DNA of 64,000 nucleotides from Atrina japonica (lineage: Eukaryota > Mollusca > Bivalvia > Pterioida > Pinnidae). Shown here piece by piece: positions 59,473 through 64,000 of the stretch. The stretch lies in the NCBI GenBank assembly GCA_030159075.1, contig BROG01000466.1, positions 25,001 to 89,000 of the forward strand, read 5' to 3'. The position numbers and the translations under genes were made by a program. The notes beneath the pieces are model-generated. The model made no database searches, was not told the DNA's origin, and was given only the letters and a program-made list of their open reading frames with translations. Position 1 is the first letter of the stretch; each line of letters begins with the position of its first letter.

Positions 59473-62261
59473 TGCATTTTAAAATCATAGTACTTGGAGA
59501 ATCGTTTAATTTAGAATTATTGTTCAATTAATATTTTTGTTCAAATTTCTCATTAATATTCATGAACATTCACAATATTAATTAGCAAAGAAACAAAATA
59601 TTTATGATTTATTTAGGTTTTTCCAATTTTCAACGGATTTTGTTATGTTTAATGGTTTTTACCCCAGAACTCGTAAATATCGCAAACGATCAGAGTATTA
59701 AAGTGATACAAGATGTCACAATGATGATTTTTGTCCCATGACATATAGACGAGAATAATTATGATAAAATGTGTTTTCAAATACAATTATCAAACACGTG
59801 ACAAAGATCTTTTTTCTGAGTTATTTGTTTTAATAGAATTTCAGTTTTCCCGTACCTTAAAAAATCCGGCTGTATTTCCGTATGCAATGACCTTTCAGAT
59901 ATTTCGCCATATCAAATCTGCTTCGTAATTCGGTCAGGAGGATTTCGGTCCTTTACGCGTTCTATCTATCAGCATCCTCGGCTCTTGACACAATTGGGTG
60001 TGTTAAAGTCGGTCAATTTTCATGTATTTTATATTTACTTCTAAAATACAGGATGTGATTTTTATTAGAAAGTACATGTATTATCTTATCTTATATACAC
60101 GTCTATAAATACGTTTTTTAGTTCATTAAAGACTGCATAATTAATATAATTATCTTAAGTAATTCTAATTTTAAATACTTTCACAATGTGTCACATTGAT
60201 TTTCAAAAAAGAAGTTTAAAACAAAAACAAAACTATGGCCACAAAGCATTACTACTTCTAAAATTTAGAATCACCATATATTAAAGTGTTATTCCACGTC
60301 ATAAATCATGTTTTACTTTCGCTTTCACTTATGTTTAAGACTGATGCCGGATGAGACAAGTATAACCCATATAAAGTTGTCGTGAGGAGTCCCATGTACT
60401 ATATCTTGACCTGTCCCAAAGTCACCAAATTTACTCAGAACTCAAAGCTCAACTAAATATCTTGAGTACCGTACTCAAAGTATTTATTCGGGTTTTTTTT
60501 TACAGGAAAATTGTAAGTGTGAGGCAAACAATTAAAAATCATAATATGTTTCCTAATCACTAAAATCCAAAAGATTTATTAAAAAAATTATAATCAAAAT
60601 AATGAACTAGTTAAAATTGGATATTGAGAAAATTTGATGACTTCGGGCCCAGGACGAGTTCGAATTTTAGGTAATAAAAGTACACAGGCAAGAGTAATCT
60701 TTGCCATTTTTCATCATACACATAGTTATACTATTGTAGATAAAACCCATTTACAGTGAAACACATCATACCCGAACAATTAGTAGAATCAGCTGTATTA
60801 TAAACAAAAAATTACTGCACCCCGACAGGTTGTGTAAATCGGGAAATGACACCATCATAATATAATTGACTTAATAGAACAGATGTAACTAAATGACCTG
60901 AATATAAACATTTTGCTGCAATGGTACTACATAATTCTATAGGGATTCATCAAAGCGTCTTAATTGGGTCATTAATTTAAAAAATAACTTTAAAATCAGG
61001 AAAAAAAGTTAATACAATTTTATTATTTTATTTTTATTTATTTATTTATTTATTTATTTTTGTCATTTGATTACTGACAGAGTATATAAAAATGTCCTTT
61101 CTACATTCCGTTGTATCCGCGATAGGCGTACAATTGATTGAATATATATGCCACTGGACCAATAATCCAACCTTAATTATTAATATCCGTTGATAAAGTA
61201 AAGAATCCTGGATTAGACGTATTCGTACTATATACCCTGAAGGGTATGACAGTATTCAGAGTGTTGGGAATTTAGCAATGTTAAAAGGATGAAACTAACA
61301 TAATGGTATACATGGCATCACCTTCAATTTGAAACATAGGTCATACAGGACTGAACATTTTTGTGATTAAATATATTGCTAAAGCGTCCATGCCTTTATT
61401 TGCAAATTTAGGTTTTAGAAATAGACGTCATTGTTAAAAACAGTTACCATTTGTAATACGTGCATGTTTGAACATCCGAGATGGTCAATGATAGTTACAA
61501 CAGAGGTCAGTTTGTATTCTGGAGTTGAAGAATATGTGTAGGGGTTTAATCTGGCTTCCTGAAATAATTGTTACGAACACAAATTTTAGAGATTAATGTA
61601 TTCTGTGGGTTAACAATACTTACTGTTTGTTGGCACAGACACTACATAACAATTATAAAAGTTTAGTTCATCAACTCATTATTGCTAACGGCTGTTCCAG
61701 GAATTGTGCGTACAAGAACGGGTGCGCATTCTTTATGAAAATTTGAATTCCATTTAAATAAAGTAGGAAAACATGCGAAATAAGTAAATATAAGCATTGA
61801 ACTGCTTTCAGTTGGCATTGGTGGGTTTAAGAATGCCAATTGAACAAATCAAATGCATCATGGAGCGCCCATTCTAACAGGTAAAATACTTTAGGAGTAA
61901 ATTCGGTACCTGGAAACGTTAGTTAATATTGAACAGGTACAGGAATTCTAAATGGGTATAAACCAAACTGAAGTTATAACTCTTTCTGCTAACATCAATA
62001 TTGTCCATGCTACAAGTTTAACTACGTACACCAATAAAATGATATCAAAACTGTTGGCAAGGGATATCCTTCATGTAAATGTAATCATGGCAGATGAAGT
62101 ACTTCAAAAAGTAAATGTAAAAAGCAAAATGTGCTGTGTAATTCTAGATATCATTAGTCACTGTTTGCTCGAACAAAAAAAAAAGAAATAGAGTGGCAAT
62201 ATTTTGAAAATAATCGTTGTACTATTCTGTTAGCTCATAATAAAAAAATCTCAGCTGCAAA
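59473..62261. other. Intergenic, nothing recognised
   Basis: AT-rich with a short TTTA/ATTT run at 61023-61060. The open frame at 61952-62191 lacks domain or splice context. Confidence 0.45.
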
Positions 62262-62440
62262 AGTATTAATCTTAAGGATGTCCTGAATATATTTGCACAA
62301 ATCTGGTAAAAATAGGACAAACACGGACCTCTGGAAATCAAGAGGAGGAACCAGGTGCCATGGAGGAGTAAGCATTTCCTGTTGATGGGCCACACGCGCC
62401 GTGAGTCCACATTCAAATTCAAATGAAATAAGCGAAGAAT
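62262..62440 (-). mobile_element. PLE 3'-end fragment
   Basis: Plus strand GGATGTCCTGAATATATTTG, GGACCTCTGGAAATCAAGAG, GGAACCAGGTGCCATGGAGG, CCTGTTGATGGGCCACACGC and CGTGAGTCCACATTCAAATT: reverse complement of the shared terminal block. Confidence 0.65.
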
Positions 62441-62463
62441 AATTTGTACAAAATGATAACTTG

Positions 62464-62466
<3 letters not shown>

Positions 62467-62551
<85 letters not shown>

Positions 62552-62552
62552 T

Positions 62553-62587
<35 letters not shown>
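62467..62587. repeat. (GA)n-(GACA)n microsatellite
   Basis: About 48 GA units, then about six GACA units. Confidence 0.95.
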
Positions 62588-62589
<2 letters not shown>

Positions 62590-63749
62590 AAAAGACTAAA
62601 ACCATTTCATTTGACTTCTCGTTTAAAGGGGCATTAGCCATGTTTACTAAAAATATTTTGATTTTTTCCACTTTTGTTATTTCTATTTGGGAGTCTGAGG
62701 TTGGTTCCTAGTTTCGTTTAAGCTAAACAGTTCCGAGTTCCGTTTAAGAAAATATTGTATGTTGTTCCCAGCTCAGTTTAAGAAAACATTGTATGTACTT
62801 CAAGTTGGTATCGAGTTCCGAATTCCATTGAAAGGCCCATGACCCGCGGTTTACGCTCCGCAAGGTTGTTAATTTTGTTTTAAATGATAATGTGCTTTGC
62901 AAAATGCTTATATAAAGTTATTATCTTCCCTTTAATTGTGCTTCTAAGTGATTCTCTGTTTTCTTGCAATTTGAGTTTGAAGATCAAAAAAAGATTTTTA
63001 CTCGTGACGACAATAAATACAAACGGAGTTGCGTAATATCCAAGGCTACCTCAGATGAATAAGTTCAACATATGGGTTATTGTCACCTCGTATCCATCAC
63101 AACTCTTACTTAAGCGAATTGGTTGACTCGTACAATGCCTTAGCTGACTCGTGCCAAGTAATTAACTCATTCGTGCCCATCGCCTGTTTGATTGTAGAAT
63201 TATGTATGAAGGTATATATGTATTTACCAACAAAGTAATTACCATAAAATATGCCGTTCGGTATTGAAATGACATACAACTATCTGTGCAGATGAATTGG
63301 CTTCAGAACTACTTCGCTGACAGAGGTATAATCCAATTCACAATACGTTACAAGCAAATTAATCTCTGGATTATCTTGCGGATGAATCTACTGAATTTTC
63401 GGTTATCTTTATGGAAAAAACGTTTTATTATGCCATAGGCATGACTTAGCCAAAGAGGATACGAGTTGAGATGGGCACGAATTGAGATGGGTCCGAGTTT
63501 ACCAACATTCCTCAAAGAAGTAAACACGTCGCCATACAGGTAGCAAATAAACAAAACACAAAGGACAGAAAAAGAAGAGAGATAGAATCGACAAAGAAAT
63601 TGTACTGTGCGTTTAGGAACAGAAATAGAGCATTAAAATGCTTTGAGGAAGGAAATGAAACTGAAAAAAAAATAATAATTTGCCACCCTTCTTTTAATTT
63701 CCCCTGAAGCAACCTCAGTTTGTCAAGGCTATTTATGTATCACTTCTGT

Positions 63750-63895
63750 TCAATCAAAATATATAGACAATTAAGAAATTTCATGCCTGTGTATATCTCT
63801 CTTTTTTGTTTTGTTATTCTATATCAGTCTAAGTAGTAAAAAAGGGAAAATATTTTTTGAATAAAATACAGGTAATGCCCCTTTGAACACAACAG
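63750..63895 (-). repeat. Dispersed GGGGCATTA repeat, copy 3
   Basis: Minus strand: CAAAGGGGCATTACCTGTAT, TTTTCCCTTTTTTACTACTT, AGACTGATATAGAATAAC, ATATACACAGGCATGAAATT; same block order as 13729-13900. Another start (AAAGGGGCATTAGCCATG) is seen at 62627 on the plus strand. Confidence 0.5.
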
Positions 63896-63927
63896 TTTTT
63901 GAAAGTCCACTTTTCTTATTTTCTAGA

Positions 63928-63988
63928 ATGGTACCCAGAAGACACATAGTTATCGCAGTAATGTTTGTGTGCATTGCAGAATATTCTG
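63928..63988 (+). CDS. First exon of a secreted-protein gene running off the window
   Basis: ATG at 63928 opens MVPRRHIVIAVMFVCIAEYS: two basic residues, a hydrophobic core (IVIAVMFVCIA) and small residues after it, the shape of a signal peptide. A donor GTACGTAC follows 63988, leaving one base (phase 1), the usual phase for signal-peptide exons. Just upstream, TTTTCTTATTTTCTAG ends at 63926 and could be an acceptor, so a noncoding 5' exon may exist. The rest of the gene lies beyond position 64000 and cannot be identified. It may instead be a chance short frame. Confidence 0.4.
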
Positions 63989-64000
63989 GTACGTACATCA

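Noticed and set aside
63100..63505. CAACTCGTGCC-type motifs in both orientations (63120-63180 and 63455-63500), considered as transposon inverted ends
   Set aside because: The motifs are short, repeated irregularly and give no clear boundary or target duplication.

Overview
The window is eukaryotic genomic DNA, very AT-rich, with small exons separated by long introns. It is packed with microsatellites, minisatellites, tRNA-derived SINEs and 5'-truncated Penelope-like retroelements (PLEs). The repeats (PLE 3' ends, an AGCTCACCTG-type dispersed repeat, SINEs ending in ACGTTAAACAACAAACAAAC) are ones I associate with molluscs, and bivalves are the best guess; that assignment is an inference from recall. 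No prokaryotic operon, rRNA, functional tRNA or CRISPR array is visible.

Layout. (1) About 2.2-9.9 kb, minus strand: three exons with matching splice phases that together encode a short secreted or membrane precursor. It has an N-terminal hydrophobic segment, four N-glycosylation sequons, a furin-type RAKR site and a C-x17-C-x11-CC-x7-CC domain. (2) 9.9-17 kb: intergenic, with a 74/76-bp satellite carrying an ACGCGT in every unit, a 43-bp minisatellite and many microsatellites. (3) 21.3-48.1 kb, minus strand: a complete WDR86-type WD40 gene spread over about 27 kb. I resolve exon 1 (253 codons), exon 2, two alternative 104-nt exons and a final exon. (4) 48-64 kb: mostly intergenic repeats, with one unidentified 95-codon open segment on the minus strand (about 53 kb) and, at the extreme right edge, a plus-strand first exon encoding a signal peptide.

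The most notable result lies inside the WDR86 gene. Two homologous exons (29184-29287 and 28264-28367) have the same length (104 nt), the same phases (phase 1 in, phase 0 out) and encode the same part of the propeller. Because 104 is not a multiple of three and the phases clash, including both would shift the frame, so they look like mutually exclusive alternatives. The second copy also ends inside a 33-bp minisatellite that repeats the exon end together with its splice donor, producing up to four donors spaced in multiples of 33 nt, all in frame. Both points come directly from the sequence; their use in RNA is untested.

Second-tier observations include a roughly 0.9-kb foldback element with 11-bp flanking direct repeats, which sits directly beside a frameshifted SAP-domain exon; a dispersed AT-rich motif with five copies; a 25-bp minisatellite that reads open because its period is not divisible by three; and a PLE copy with an internal deletion. 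All coordinates were read by eye, so repeat edges are approximate; exon edges were checked against GT/AG and codon phase.
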